Under the pieces are notes generated by a model. It saw only the letters and a program-made list of their open reading frames with translations, ran no database searches and had not been told where the DNA came from. 64,000 nt of DNA from Talinum fruticosum (lineage: Eukaryota; Streptophyta; Magnoliopsida; Caryophyllales; Talinaceae): contig JAITYX010000025.1 in the NCBI GenBank assembly GCA_021018815.1, positions 4,822,001 to 4,886,000 on the forward strand, given 5' to 3'. The position numbers were made by a program, and so were the translations under genes. This document shows, one piece after another, positions 1 to 10,840 of this stretch. Numbering within the stretch: the stretch's first letter is position 1; each line of letters begins with the position of its first letter.

Positions 1-1700
1 TTCATGCTAGATGCAAATGCCAATAAGATTCTAATAGCTTCAATTCCGCAACAGGTGCAAAGGTTTCCCCATAATTAATCCCTTCTTGATTGTAACCTTG
101 AGCCACAAGTCTAGCCTTATTTCGACTACCAATCCACCTTCATCCAGTTTGTTCTTGAAAACCCATTTGGTTCCTATGATTTGGTGTTCGGAAGGTCGTT
201 TGGTCGAGTCCGGACTTGGTTTCTTTCGAATTGATTGAGTTCTTCTTGTATGACCTCTATCTATTCAGGTTCATTTAGGGCCTCTAGTGAATTTCTTGGT
301 TCGAGTTAATGAAATGAATGCAGTGAATGTACTTAGATTTTGTAGAGTGGAACGAGTTCTTACCCTACTTGTTGATATCGGATAAGATGCTTTCGAGTGG
401 GTGGCTCGAAGCATATTTGAATGCTCTACCTGTTCTCCGGTTTACCGAGATCTGTAGGTTAAATTGGTTGATCTTCGAAGTCCGCTCCGAGTGAGCTTGC
501 TCATCCGATTGAACTTCAACATTCCGAGTTGGCTCTTGAGTTGTTTCATTTTGAGTTAAGTTGTTCCGAGTCACCTCTTTACGAGTGACTTTGATTTGAT
601 TCTTGATGAGCTCATTTTCACCAAGATCATCATCTTTACTGAGCTTCATGTCCGAGAATGTTGACTCACTCGGTTTTTCCTGTTCAATCTCATCAAAAAC
701 AACGTGGATGCTTTCTTCCACTTTATTAGTTCTTTTATTAAAAATACGATATGCTTTGCTATGAGATGAATAACCAAGAAAAATACCTTCATCTAACCGA
801 GCATCAAACTTGGTCAAGTGATCCTTACCATTATTGTGAACAAAGCACTTACACCCAAAGGGTTTGAAGTATGAAATGTTGGGTTTCTTCCCTTTGTAGA
901 GCTTGTATGGAGTTTTCTTTAGGATGGGTCTAATGAGGCATCTGTTCAATGTGTAATTTGTTGTGTTGATCGCCTCAGCCTATAAATAGTAGGGTAGATC
1001 ATGTTCAATCATCATTATCCTTCCTATTTCTTCAAGAGTCCGGTCCTTTCTCTCCACTACTCCATTTTGTTGAGGAGTTCTTGTTGCTTGAGAAATTGTG
1101 GGAGATGCCATTCTTATCCCAAAACTCTGCAAATTCTGAGTAGTCGAACTCCCTTCATGGTTAGTTCGAATTCTCTAGATCTAAGTCTCGAGACTCAACT
1201 TGGATTTTCCTGCAGAGCTTGCTTGAAACTCTTTGAAAGCTTCATTTTTACTCTTAAGAAAACAAAACCCAGGTAAATCATGAGTAGTCATCAACAATCA
1301 CAAGTACATATGATTTACCTCCGAGACTCTTGACAAGGATTTCACCACATAAATCCATATGCAACATTTCAAACACTTTGGATGTGGAAACAGTTTTCAG
1401 AGATTTGAAAGATGATCTAACTTATTGCCCTTTTATGCATGCTTCATAGATTTTATCTTTCTTAAATGCACAATTAGGCAATCCTCTAACTAAACCATGA
1501 GAAGCAAGCTTCTTAATGGTATGCATGCTAATATGATCTAATCTACGATGCCATGTCCATGAATCATCATGTAGAGATGCTTTTAAGCAAGATAAATTCG
1601 ACTTGGGTCAAAAAGAGGAATAATGTAGGTGTTACTCGATCTCTTACCCGAGAGCTTGGTCTCCTTGGTAGTATTATTAGAAATATAACAGGTTGGTCCG
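1..1700 (-). pseudogene. Copia pol remnant (integrase, linker, start of RT)
   Basis: Broken polyprotein for integration and reverse transcription. Reading leftward from about 1700: the end of the pre-integrase region (GQEVKFTRT), the integrase zinc-finger segment near 1490-1580 (HISMHTIKKLASHG), the catalytic core with frameshifts to about 960, then an open stretch at 365-949 with the copia hallmark ISYFKPFGCKCFVHNNGK and FLGYSSHSKAYR, and from 365 to 1 the start of the RVT_2 domain (TKWVFKNK region). The protease with its DSG site is missing because of an internal deletion near 1720. Premature stops and frame changes make it non-functional. Confidence 0.85.
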
Positions 1701-2890
1701 AGTGAATTTTACCTCTTGACCTTTGGAAAACTTGAGGAAGTATTCAATTACCTCCCGAGGATTTGTTTCCTCACCTGTCCGAGTGATCCGAGTCCGAGTC
1801 CGATTCGGCTCGAGTCCGAGTCCGATTCGGCTTCGAGTCCGAGAGTGCCATCGGACACTTTGAATCATCCGAGTCCTCATCATCTTCGATGAGTCTTCAT
1901 CACTCCAAGTGGCCATCATAGCCTTTTTCTTCTTTCTGTCCCTCTTTCTCCTGGGACAGTCTTTGACTATGTGTTCCTTGCTGCCACATTCAAAACAGTA
2001 GGAGTTCTTAGTTAAAAATAACTTGGAAGGGGAAGAATGTTTACCTTTTCTATCCTTCTTGTCTTTCTTATAAAACTCTTCTCTTGGCTTCTTATCCCAT
2101 CTCTTGTGCTTCATCATTCTTTTGAAGCCTCCGGCGATAAGTGCCATGGGATCCTCTTCTAAGTCGGAGGAACTCAAATTTACTTCTCTGTTTTACGAGG
2201 CCTTCGGTGCGATGTTCTTTTTAGTGCTGACCTCTGCATCCTCTTCATCTAGGTGGATCTCATGGGTGAGTAGCTTCCCAGTGAGTTCGTCCAGCTTCGA
2301 TAAGGATAGGTTCCGAGCCTCTTCAATGGCTATAACCTTGGGACCCCATTTTCTCTTGGGTAGACTTCGGGCATCTTTCGCACATTTCCTCGTGAGAAAT
2401 CTTTCTACCCGGAGATTTGAGATTGCTAGTAATCTCAGTGAAGCGGATGAACATCCGAGTGATATTGTCTTCCGGCTCTATCTTGAACAGCTCGTACTTG
2501 TGAAGATATTGGCTAATCTTCGCTTGTCTAACTTGGCTTGTGCCTTCATAAGTGTTGACAAGCGTGTCCCACACTTCTTTGGCTCGTGTCATAGGCCGAC
2601 ACTCTGTTGTATTCTTCCGAGCTAATAGCGCACATCAAAATGTTCATTGCCTTGAAGTTCTTTCGAACTTCTCTGCTTCTTCGATGAGTGTACTCAACCT
2701 TTACTTTGGGCACGAGTCTTGTTTCATCCATCTTCATTGGAATGTAGTTGCATACTTGTATGATGTTCCGGACATCTTCATCGTGATCCAGCAGAAAACA
2801 TTCCATAAGCTTCTTCAAGTACACGAAGTTAGATCCTTTGAACTTTGGTGGTCTCGTTGGAAGATCTTCCTTCATCGAACTCTCCATTGT
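1701..2890 (-). pseudogene. Copia gag (UBN2-type with zinc knuckle)
   Basis: Capsid/nucleocapsid-like protein of element 1. The start codon at 2887 gives MESSMKEDLPTRPPKFKG, the usual N-terminus of this gag family. The middle (2323-2592) contains the conserved TRAKEVWDTLVNTYEG and IEPEDNITRMF segments. The C-terminal part has a CCHC knuckle, CFECGSKEHIVKDC, at about 1956-1998, followed by a basic run. The protein is split over three frames, so at least two frameshifts have occurred. At about 1720 the C-terminus EVIEYFLKFSK runs straight into pol sequence because of a deletion. Confidence 0.85.
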
Positions 2891-2945
2891 TCCGAGCCAT
2901 TTGATCTTTAAACCTTTGGATGGTTAAATCCTTTACGAAAGGGTA

Positions 2946-2957
2946 GGCTCGATACCA
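2946..2957 (-). other. Primer-binding site of copia element 1
   Basis: On the minus strand TGGTATCGAGCC lies two bases inside the LTR end. It resembles the initiator-methionine tRNA site common in copia elements (TGGTATCAGAGC) but lacks one A. The same shortened form recurs next to the LTRs that start at 20987 and 44589. Confidence 0.7.
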
Positions 2958-2959
2958 AT

Positions 2960-4475
2960 TGAAGGTTTGCTCTTGGACGAGACTTAGTCACCCTAGAGGG
3001 GGTGAATAGGGTGATGAGGAAATTTAAAATAAGACTGGAAGATTAAATTCTAAAACTAACTTTGAAATAGTCCGAGTCTAGATTGGACTCGGAAAAGTGT
3101 TAACTCGGAAAATACGTGGAAATCCTCCTGGAGCAGAAAACCACGGTCGGTGCTAATCTAAGCACCGAGTCAAATCCACTATTTTGAATCCGCAAACTAT
3201 AGTAGAAAGACTCAACCAGAGGTGATCCCTTAGACAATTCCTTACAAGATTTTCCTAGACTTAGAAGTTCTCTTATCTCGATCTAGTACTTCCTAACCGA
3301 GGTAACCATTATAGTTATGGACAATCGAGCTGAGTTAACCCTTACGACTCAGTCAAAGGACCTTACTCGTAAAGTAAGAATAAGTGTTTGTGACTAATTA
3401 CAAGACCTTACAACTCGGAAAGATGTTAAGTATAGAGTTGGAGTTGTAAGTAGAAGATTGAATGAGAATTATACAGAGAGATAATTTCAGCAATAGGTTC
3501 AAGCAATCTCCTCATCTTGTGAAGTGGCTTCTATTTATAGATGACCGAGCAAATTAGCCGTTGTGACTATCTTCCGAGTAGAAGTCCTTTGTGACCGTTG
3601 CAATGGTTTTTCTAATTGACTCGAAAAATATCCGTTGAGGTGTGAACGTTGGGCAATGGCTCTTGACTCCTTTGGATGTTCCAATCTAATGGCGGTGTCC
3701 GAAAAGTAGAGTGGAAACCACCGTTGATCTTGGCGTTGCAGATTTCCAGCTTTGGAAATAGACAACCTTGACGCAGATGTCCGGGCCTTGGTCGAAGTAG
3801 AAAAAGTCTTGTCTACTAGTGATTTGACATCTTGAAGCCGGTTACTTTCGTAATTCAAAAGTAGGATAACCTTGTTTGAATAAAATACAAAAGTAAATGA
3901 ATTTGGTTCTCAAAGTAAAAATACTTTGGTCCAAGATTAGACACGAGATAATAATTTAATTAAGATAATTAAGTGCTTAATTATCCGAGTCTAGAAAGAG
4001 TTGAATTTTCCGAGTCTAATATCCATTATACTCAAATTCCATCCGAGTTAGTCTAAAAATAAAACATGTCCGATAGAGAATATCGGAGTAATGAAACTTG
4101 ATCTAGACAAGCGAGTTCAAACGAAACATGCTGACTTAGAAGGATGAATTAACACTCGTAATTCAATCAAACATAGATTACAAAGTGAGACTCGAGTTTA
4201 TGCACGTTAGAGCAAATATTTGAACATGCGAAAAGTTTGAGTGTTGTCCGAGTGACTCGGAACTAGAGGATAAACAAGAGCGTGCTTTCCGAGTCGGTTA
4301 GAATCAAATGAAAACATATGCAATAGTTTACGTAACACTCGAAAAGATTCTAAATCACTCGGAAAAGTTTCGAAGCACTTAGAATGACTTGTAATAAAAA
4401 CTTACAAGAGATGAAGTATGTACCTGATTCCTTGATGGTAGTCAACATGATATATCCGGAAAGTCCGAGTCTTCA
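2960..4475 (-). repeat. LTR-A, 5' LTR of copia element 1
   Basis: A 1516-bp LTR beginning TGAAGG and ending GAGTCTTCA on the plus strand, giving terminal TGAAG/CTTCA inverted repeats. A TATA-type box (CTATAAATAG on the minus strand) lies at 3531-3540 with the conserved GAAGCC after it, the likely promoter. It shares many blocks with LTRs at 20987, 22631, 27184, 36711 and 44589 (the TCACCCTAGAGGGGGTGAAT block at its start, the CTAGTACTTCC block near 3285). The bases after it (GTATA...) belong to the host element 2. Confidence 0.85.
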
Positions 4476-4479
4476 GTAT

Positions 4480-5000
4480 ATGCCTAGGTGTTAAGAGAGT
4501 TTGGTTTAATTGGTTGTTGCATCTAAGATGAAACAGTTCATCCGAGTGAACCTTACCTCTTGACGTTTGTCACATAGTTGAGATATGCTCAAAAGGTTGT
4601 ACTTGAGTCCTTTAATGAGGCAGACTGGATTGACTAAGTTGTCTCCACATCCAACCCTCCCAATCCCAAAAATCTTACCTTTGCTCGTTATCTCCAAAAA
4701 TGACTCTACCACCATCCATCTTTTCCGGTTTAGAAAAGAGTCGTAAATTTGAGGTCATGTGTCTTGAACAACCACTATCTAAGTACCAAGTGGTCTTTTT
4801 TCTCTTTGTGAATTTTCTTCAAAACAAAGCACATAACCCTTTCTTACTTCCTCTAACAAACATAGTAACTATCCTTACTAAGGTTTGTTTTTGAGGAAGG
4901 GCATTCTTGGGGACCAAAATTTGAATAATCTTAGGTCCAAGTATGATTCGACCCTTCTTCTTTGAAATTGAGTCTTAGTTTTATCCTTCCTTTGGTAAGA
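4480..5000 (-). pseudogene. Copia protease / pre-integrase region
   Basis: Part of pol of element 2. On the minus strand near 4755-4795 the aspartic protease site reads WYLDSGCSRHMT, the classic copia DSG motif. It is followed by the open stretch 4506-4715 with KGLKYNLLSISQLCDK, the conserved segment between protease and integrase. The reading stops where element 1 was inserted. Frames differ between the protease site and the downstream part, so it is broken. Confidence 0.8.
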
Positions 5001-5149
5001 ATCACTGGGAGAACTTTATTGATAAAGCTTTACGGGCTCACTCATTTTTCTCATAGATTGAGTTAGACCATGCTTAGCTTTTTTAAAATTGATTTTTCAT
5101 TAATCCTTTTTGAAAAGACTCTTATAGGAGTTATCCTCCTATTCCAAGT

Positions 5150-6617
5150 TTAAACCCAAACTCTCTTTTTGTAAAAGAGACACACTTGAACCTAGAAGTA
5201 AATTAAGGTTTTTCGACATTGAGTGAGTTTTAAAACTAAGTTATGAGACTCTTTAAGCTTTTATTCAAAATCTTATTTTCAACTTTCGGACTCTCGAGCT
5301 CAATCTCATTATCTTGTAAGCTGGTCTCAAGTACCTTTTGCTAAGTCTCAGTATTTCTAAATCATTTTTCAAAACTTTGTTCTTATTTTTTAAAGATTTA
5401 ACTTTTTCTTTAAAGAGAGAAGAATCAAAATTGGACTTTTCCTCTAAAGTAAAGATATATTTAGCAAGATTTTTCTTTGAAAACTTAAGGAAATATTCAA
5501 TCACCTCTTGAGGATTAGTTTCCTCATAATCACACAACTCTTATTCGACTCGGTCTCTTCATCCGAGTTGATCGTGGCCATCGGACATTTGGATTTTTCT
5601 CAATGTCATCCTCGTCATCCGATTTGTCTTCACTCTAGGTAGCCACCATGACTTCTTCTTTTTGTAATCTTTGTTCCTCTTTGAAAAGTCCTTGACTATA
5701 TGCTCTTTGCTGCTACACTAAAAACAACTAGAGTTTTTAGTGGAAGAAGTATTTCGAGAGAAAGAGAATTTACCCTTCTTGTCTTTTCTAAAGATCTCAT
5801 TCCTTAAGTTCTTCTCGCCACTTCTTATGTTTCATCATTCTTTTGAAACTTCTAGCTAGAAGCACCATAGGATCTTTTTCGAATCTGAATTGCTTGGATT
5901 TGGTCTAGCATATTCTAAGGCTTTCAAGACAATGTTATTTCTTGCGTTGAGCTTAGATTTTTCTTCTTGAACATGCAGCTCATGGATCAGTAGCTTCCCA
6001 TGAGCCGATCAAGCTTTAGCTTGCTCGAGGTCATGAGCTTCTTCGATAGCCATCAACATTGGACCCTATTTCTTTTTTGTAAGACATCTCATAAGTTTTG
6101 TGACTACTTCTTCGTTGGACATATTCTTACCGAGGGACTTTGGATTGTTTACTATCTCAATAAACCTTATATACATCTCGGTAATCCTTCATCGACCTCC
6201 ATCTTAAATAGCTCATACTTGTGGAGGTACTAGCTAATTTTAGTGTGTCCGACCTGACTGGTTCCTTTATAGGTGGTCACCAAAGTGTCCCACACTTCCT
6301 TGGCCATATCATAGGTCGAGACTCGTTAAACTCGGATGACTCTAATGCACACATTAGGATATTCATAGCTCTGTGGTTCTTCTTGTGCTTTTCCTTCTCA
6401 TTAGTGGTAAACTCTGTCTTCAACTTTGGCATTGTTTTGGCTTTAATTTGCTTCATTAGGACATATTTTCATAAGTAATGATGTCTCATACTTCCTTATC
6501 TTGATCTTGTATGAAGCATTCCATTAAATTTTTCCAGTGGGCAAATTTGGAGCCCTTGAACTTTGATGGCCTTGTAAAACACCTTCCTTTATCAAACTCA
6601 TTGTTGAGATAAGCCAT
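5150..6617 (-). pseudogene. Copia gag of element 2
   Basis: Decayed gag. The start codon at 6615-6617 gives MAYLNNEFDK, matching the gag starts of the sister copies. The region 5265-5537 is open and lysine/leucine rich (NKNKVLKNDLEILRLSKR), the predicted coiled coil behind the nucleocapsid. The zinc knuckle near 5690-5730 reads CSSKEHIVKDFSK on the minus strand, with the last cysteine lost. Several frameshifts and stops are present. Confidence 0.75.
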
Positions 6618-6675
6618 AATCTTTAAACCTTCATAGTGTTAATTCCATTGAAGAAGGCTACATTTTGATACCAAT

Positions 6676-8276
6676 TGAAAGTTTAAAACAGAGAGAATAA
6701 TCACCATAGAGGGGGATAGGGAGTGAATAGGGTGTTGAAGGAAAATAGCAAAAATTTAAAATTCAAGATTAAGCTAACTACTCAAACAGAAAAACTAAGT
6801 CTAGAATGACTAAAAAATAAGAAATGATAAAGACAAGTGATTTTTACGAGGAAATTCTCTCGAAGTAGAAAACCTCGGACTGCGCTAATACAAGCATCAA
6901 GTCAAAATCCATTATTTGAATCCTCAAATATAGAGATAATGACTACAAAAATTTGTCCCTTAAACAAGTCTATTACAAGATTTTCCCAGTGCTCGAAAGT
7001 CCCTTATCCGGCCTAATATTTCCAAGTTGAAATTTTATTATCAACTTGAGAAAATTGAGTTGAATTTATGTTATCAAATTAGTCAAAGGAAGACTATATA
7101 AAAGTGTTTGAAGTAAAGAGAGTGTTTACAAGAATTTTCTCACAAGAGATTACAACCAAGAAATTAAGATATTACAAGTAGAAGTTGTAAGCTAGAAGTA
7201 TGAATGGTAATTTTAGCACTATATTTTAGTAGTGAGAGTCTTATATCAAGGCTTCTATTTATAGTCTGCGTTGAGAGAAAGTCGTTGAATCTTTAGCTAG
7301 AAGAAATGGGTCAACTAGCCATTACAACCGATAGTCCGAGGACTCGGTTCAGGACCATCTTTGAATTAGTCGTTGAGCCAAGATCCTAACTTCTAAAAAG
7401 TTGTTCTAGCAACTCCAACAGTTTGAAAAAATCAAGTAAAAGAAATTCGTTATACTCGAAGTGAGAAATTATCCAAAAAGCAGCAAACAAGCCTGTCAAC
7501 TTAATTTGAGGCGTTTAGTAATTTTTGACTTTTCCGCTCGCAGATCTTTAACGGTAAATATTCCATTAATTTTTCTTTTCATTGAGATTCATCTACTTTA
7601 GAAACCTGCAAAAATAAATTAGATAAATGGATTTCAAAGTATAAAAATACTTTGGTCCATAATTACATTAGGATTAGTCTAAATGAAGCATTTAACGAAC
7701 AATTTCCCTAATCTATTAATCTAAAATTTTTTAATTCTACTGTTCAATATGTACATGTTCCGGATATGTCGTAACTCAAATGATAAGTTTACTACTAAAG
7801 AGTGCATGATTTATTTAGATGTTTTCGGTGTTTGTCAAGTTAATTAATTCCAGCAGTAATGAATTTGGCTCAAATAGAGTTAATTCTAGTTCAATTCTTG
7901 AAGCATGTCAAATTCAAGGTGAAGTTATAAATGTGAAATTACTTAGGAAAACTTAATGTTGGAGTCATACTCGAGTGTGTCGGTTTCTTAGAACCGAATA
8001 GCTCAGTCCATTTCGATTAGCTACTTTCGAAGTTTACTACTAGGTTAGTTTCTACTTTCTTAAGTGGAATAAAGTCCTTAAAACTTTTGTAAGAAATCTA
8101 CTAATATGAAAGTTTTCGGCCAATCATTTATCAGTCATGTTAAATAAGTGATTATTATTTCAAATGAATTTATCTTGTGAATTTTTTTAGGATGCTTCTT
8201 GATTAATTCTAAATTTACATGAATGTCCTTAACTCAAAATCAAGAAGGGGGTCGATTAATCACACCTTAGTCTTCA
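6676..8276 (-). repeat. LTR-B, 5' LTR of copia element 2
   Basis: A 1601-bp LTR, TGAAAG...AGTCTTCA on the plus strand, preceded at about 6665-6674 by the primer-binding site (TTGGTATCAAAATG on the minus strand). The TATA-type box lies at 7255-7264. It is more AT-rich and more diverged than LTR-A, and shares blocks with 46950-48439 (the AAAATACTTTGGT segment near 7640, the TTTTAGGATGCTTCTTG block near 8185). Confidence 0.8.
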
Positions 8277-8880
8277 CACCCCTTCTTATCAAGACATTGA
8301 CATCTACTGCATTTAAAATATCCAATTATTTATTTATTTTGCAATGTTTTAGATATCATCTTTGATATATGAAACTAATCGTTCTCAACTTTTACCTTGT
8401 TTGCATCCCTCGTTATGGAGATGTTGACATCTACTTCACTAGACCCGACAAAACTTACTCGACTCGAAAACCTGACCGAAACCCACTTGAAAATTTTGGA
8501 TTTTGAAAATAATTTTCTCAATCCGAACCCGAAAAAATCGAACCCATAAAATCCGCAAATTAGTGGGTCAAATCGATCTTAACCCATTCGACCTATTGGG
8601 TCAAATTAATAAAAACAATAATTTTAACTCTATGGCTTATTAATTAAATATTTTATATCTATTATATAATTTTGTTTTCACTTTGTCATTAATTTAATAA
8701 TGTCTGGTTTATTATATCACATCATTTAAAAAGATGTGACATAGTTATCATAATAATTTGTAAACAAACATTAGTACTATTTATTTCTCAACTTATTTCT
8801 CATAAAAGAAATTATATACAAAAATTACGTATATTATAATTTCCCCAAATATGTATCGATTCAAATGGTGTGATATAAGA
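8277..8880. other. AT-rich interval, no gene seen
   Basis: No ORF of note. Bases 8440-8610 carry a diffuse run of ACCCGA/CTCGAC-like words resembling the repeat block at 10211-10840. The rest is AT-rich sequence without recognisable similarity. Confidence 0.5.
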
Positions 8881-9943
8881 GGTGTTTGGTAATAACTTTT
8901 GGCCCCAAAAAGCTATTTTTGGGCTGTTTGACTTTAGTAAAAAAACCAATTGAGTTGTTTGGTGAAGAGCTTTTGGAAGAGTTTTTCATATCTAAAAAGT
9001 CGTTTCAGTAAAATGATTATTGAATTTTAATATCCCAAACTTTGAACCATATTGTTCATAATATCCCGCACTATTGATTTGTCGCATAACATCTCCACCT
9101 TTAACATTAATATTTTTAATATTCTATACTTTTTGAAAAAGTAGTGATCGAGTGTGCCGAACAGGATATTAAAAAATATTAGTGTTAAATATGAGAGTGG
9201 TACGAGATGAATCAATAGTTCAGGATATTATGAGCAACATGACCTAAAGTTCGGGATATTAAAATCCAATAATCTTTTCTAAAAAGTTATTTCGAATAGA
9301 TTTTTGATTGGTATGTAAAATCACCGTCTTGTCCTTATGACTTTAACAAAATTACATTAAATGCATTTAAAAAAGAAAACCTTATTTCGATTACTTTTTT
9401 TAATATTATTTAACAAAAATTATGAATAGTTTCTACTAATTAGTCTATCATAATTTGAGAGGACAATTGAACTTGAACCCATATGTACCTACCCTGACCT
9501 ACCCCTAATGAGTTGAATTTGGGTTACTTTTAAATACTAGTATGGGTTTAGGAGTAACTGTTAATAATTAGGTTGGGATGAAGTTAAAAGAGGAATGTCC
9601 AATCGTCATTGCTAATCACAAAAAATAGTTTTGTCATTTGAATTCTATATATATTAAAAAAGAAATCAAGTCAATAGTAAACAAAAATATTTTCGTAACC
9701 AAAATTGGGTAGATATATAAATGTATTTTATATATCGAAGAAAAATAAATATGCAATACTAAAATTACAATGTTTAAATAGATAGTAAAATTGAGCTACT
9801 GGCATAACTGAAATTTTAACGAACAACTTTGTTAGGAATAACTAATTTAACCAAATATTTTTTTCAACAAACAACTAGTACAAACAATTAAGTCAAACAA
9901 TTAGTACAAATAGTTATAAATTAACCGTTGATTGCTAAACATG
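8881..9943. mobile_element. MITE-like element with long imperfect inverted repeats
   Basis: The left end GGTGTTTGGTAAT and the right end ATTGCTAAACATG are imperfect inverted copies (9 of 13). Further similarity runs inward, for example CTGTTTGACTTTAGT on the left against the complement of AATTAAGTCAAACAATT on the right. GGTGTTTGGT ends are typical of plant hAT- or Harbinger-like non-autonomous elements. There is no coding capacity. A target duplication could not be identified, so the exact ends and superfamily are uncertain. The foldback at 9015-9274 is inserted in it. Confidence 0.5.
9015..9274. mobile_element. 260-bp foldback/MITE element
   Basis: Almost the whole interval is an inverted repeat. 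The left arm starts GATTATTGAATTTTAATATC and the right arm ends GATATTAAAATCCAATAATC, near-perfect complements. Pairing continues through CATAATATCCCGCACTATTG against CAATAGTTCAGGATATTATG and into the middle (TTTAACATTAATATTTTTAA against its counterpart near 9170-9190). Arms of about 100 bases surround a short loop near 9120-9150. No coding capacity is present; it is a candidate for small-RNA-producing hairpin transcripts if transcribed. Confidence 0.7.
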
Positions 9944-10210
9944 GCACATTAAAGATGCACAAGTTATACTATTGTTACTGTATTTTCAATGAATAGAATA
10001 TGCCAAGTCACATCATAAATGATGTGATTTTTTATAGAAGTAATATTACTATAATAATATAATAAATTTTGATGTTATAATTAAAAATAAAAACTTTACT
10101 TTGTTGTAAAATTTTAATTCTCATTTGTTTGAAACTTTTGTAATCGTACTTGAAACATAGCGCTCAGGATGGATAACGGGTCGAGTTAACCATTTGGGTT
10201 AGTTGAGCTA
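9944..10210. other. AT-rich interval, no gene seen
   Basis: AT-rich sequence without an ORF or recognised repeat; it leads into the ACCGAA repeat block. Confidence 0.4.
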
Positions 10211-10840
10211 ACTAATCTTGGCAAAACCGACCCGAACCGAACAGGTCAACCCGAACCACCGAAACCCAAATCGAACCGACATCCGAAATAGTTGAACCGA
10301 TTTTGACCCAAAACCGAAATGAACCGACCCGAACAGATCCGAATCGAATTGACTCGAAATCTAATGAACCCGATTCCGACCCAAACCGAAATGACCCGAT
10401 CCGAAACCGACCCGACCCGAACCGAATAAGACCTGAATCCATTTAACCCGAATAAAAGTCATCCAACCCACAATTTTTTTTTGTTGGGTCTCTCGGGATG
10501 AATTTTTGTGCCTATAGTGATACAATTTTTTTGTGGGTATAATTTTGAATTGATTTTGAACCAAAAAGTGACCCAATTATGATCCGAAGTTGACTCGATC
10601 CGAAATTAACCCGAACTCGACCCGAAGAGATTGACCCGAAGTTGAACCGAACCGAAGTTGAACCGAACCGAAGTTGAACCGAACCGAAGTTGACCCGAAC
10701 CGAAACCGAACGAACCCGAACGAGATTGACCCGAAGTTTACCCAAACCGAAGTTGACCCGAACCGGACTCGAACAAGATCGACCCGAAGTTAACCCAAAC
10801 CGAACTCGAACCGAATGACCCGATTGACGAGTATAGAGCT
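10211..10840. repeat. Degenerate ACCGAA/ACCCGAA minisatellite block
   Basis: Dense, degenerate repetition of GACCCGAACCGAA-like words. The cleanest part, about 10631-10695, is a 16-bp unit (AAGTTGAACCGAACCG) repeated about four times. The opposite strand is open over three overlapping stretches and would encode FGSGRF-type repeats. That pattern follows from the DNA repeat and is not evidence for a protein. Related words occur at 8440-8610 and 11270-11400. Confidence 0.75.

Larger units (their letters stand above)
1..4475 (-). mobile_element. Copia element 1, Sirevirus-like, 3' part cut by window edge
   Basis: A minus-strand Ty1/copia retrotransposon. In sense order it shows the 5' LTR (2960-4475), a primer-binding site, gag, integrase and the start of reverse transcriptase, which runs off the window at base 1. 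The order gag-integrase-RT is diagnostic of copia rather than gypsy. Long LTR, zinc-knuckle gag and similarity to the copies at 22631-46075 and 60105-64000 place it in the same Sirevirus-like family. It sits in the protease/pre-integrase region of an older relative (4476-8276), so it is the younger of the two. All reading frames are broken. Confidence 0.85.
4476..8276 (-). mobile_element. Copia element 2 (older subfamily), 5' half
   Basis: Remnant of a minus-strand copia element with protease, gag and 5' LTR. Element 1 interrupts it at 4475/4476, and the integrase/RT half would lie beyond the left edge of the window. Its LTR is clearly divergent from LTR-A and closer to the LTRs at 29628-31333 and 46950-48439, defining an older subfamily. 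Confidence 0.8.

Noticed and set aside
2104..2911. Plus-strand openings opposite copia gag
   Set aside because: Shadows of the minus-strand gag, with no similarity of their own; the same pattern occurs opposite every gag copy.
10212..10745. Three overlapping minus-strand openings with FGSGRF-type repeats
   Set aside because: The amino-acid repeats follow directly from the ACCGAA DNA repeat, all frames look alike, and no start context or non-repetitive domain is present.
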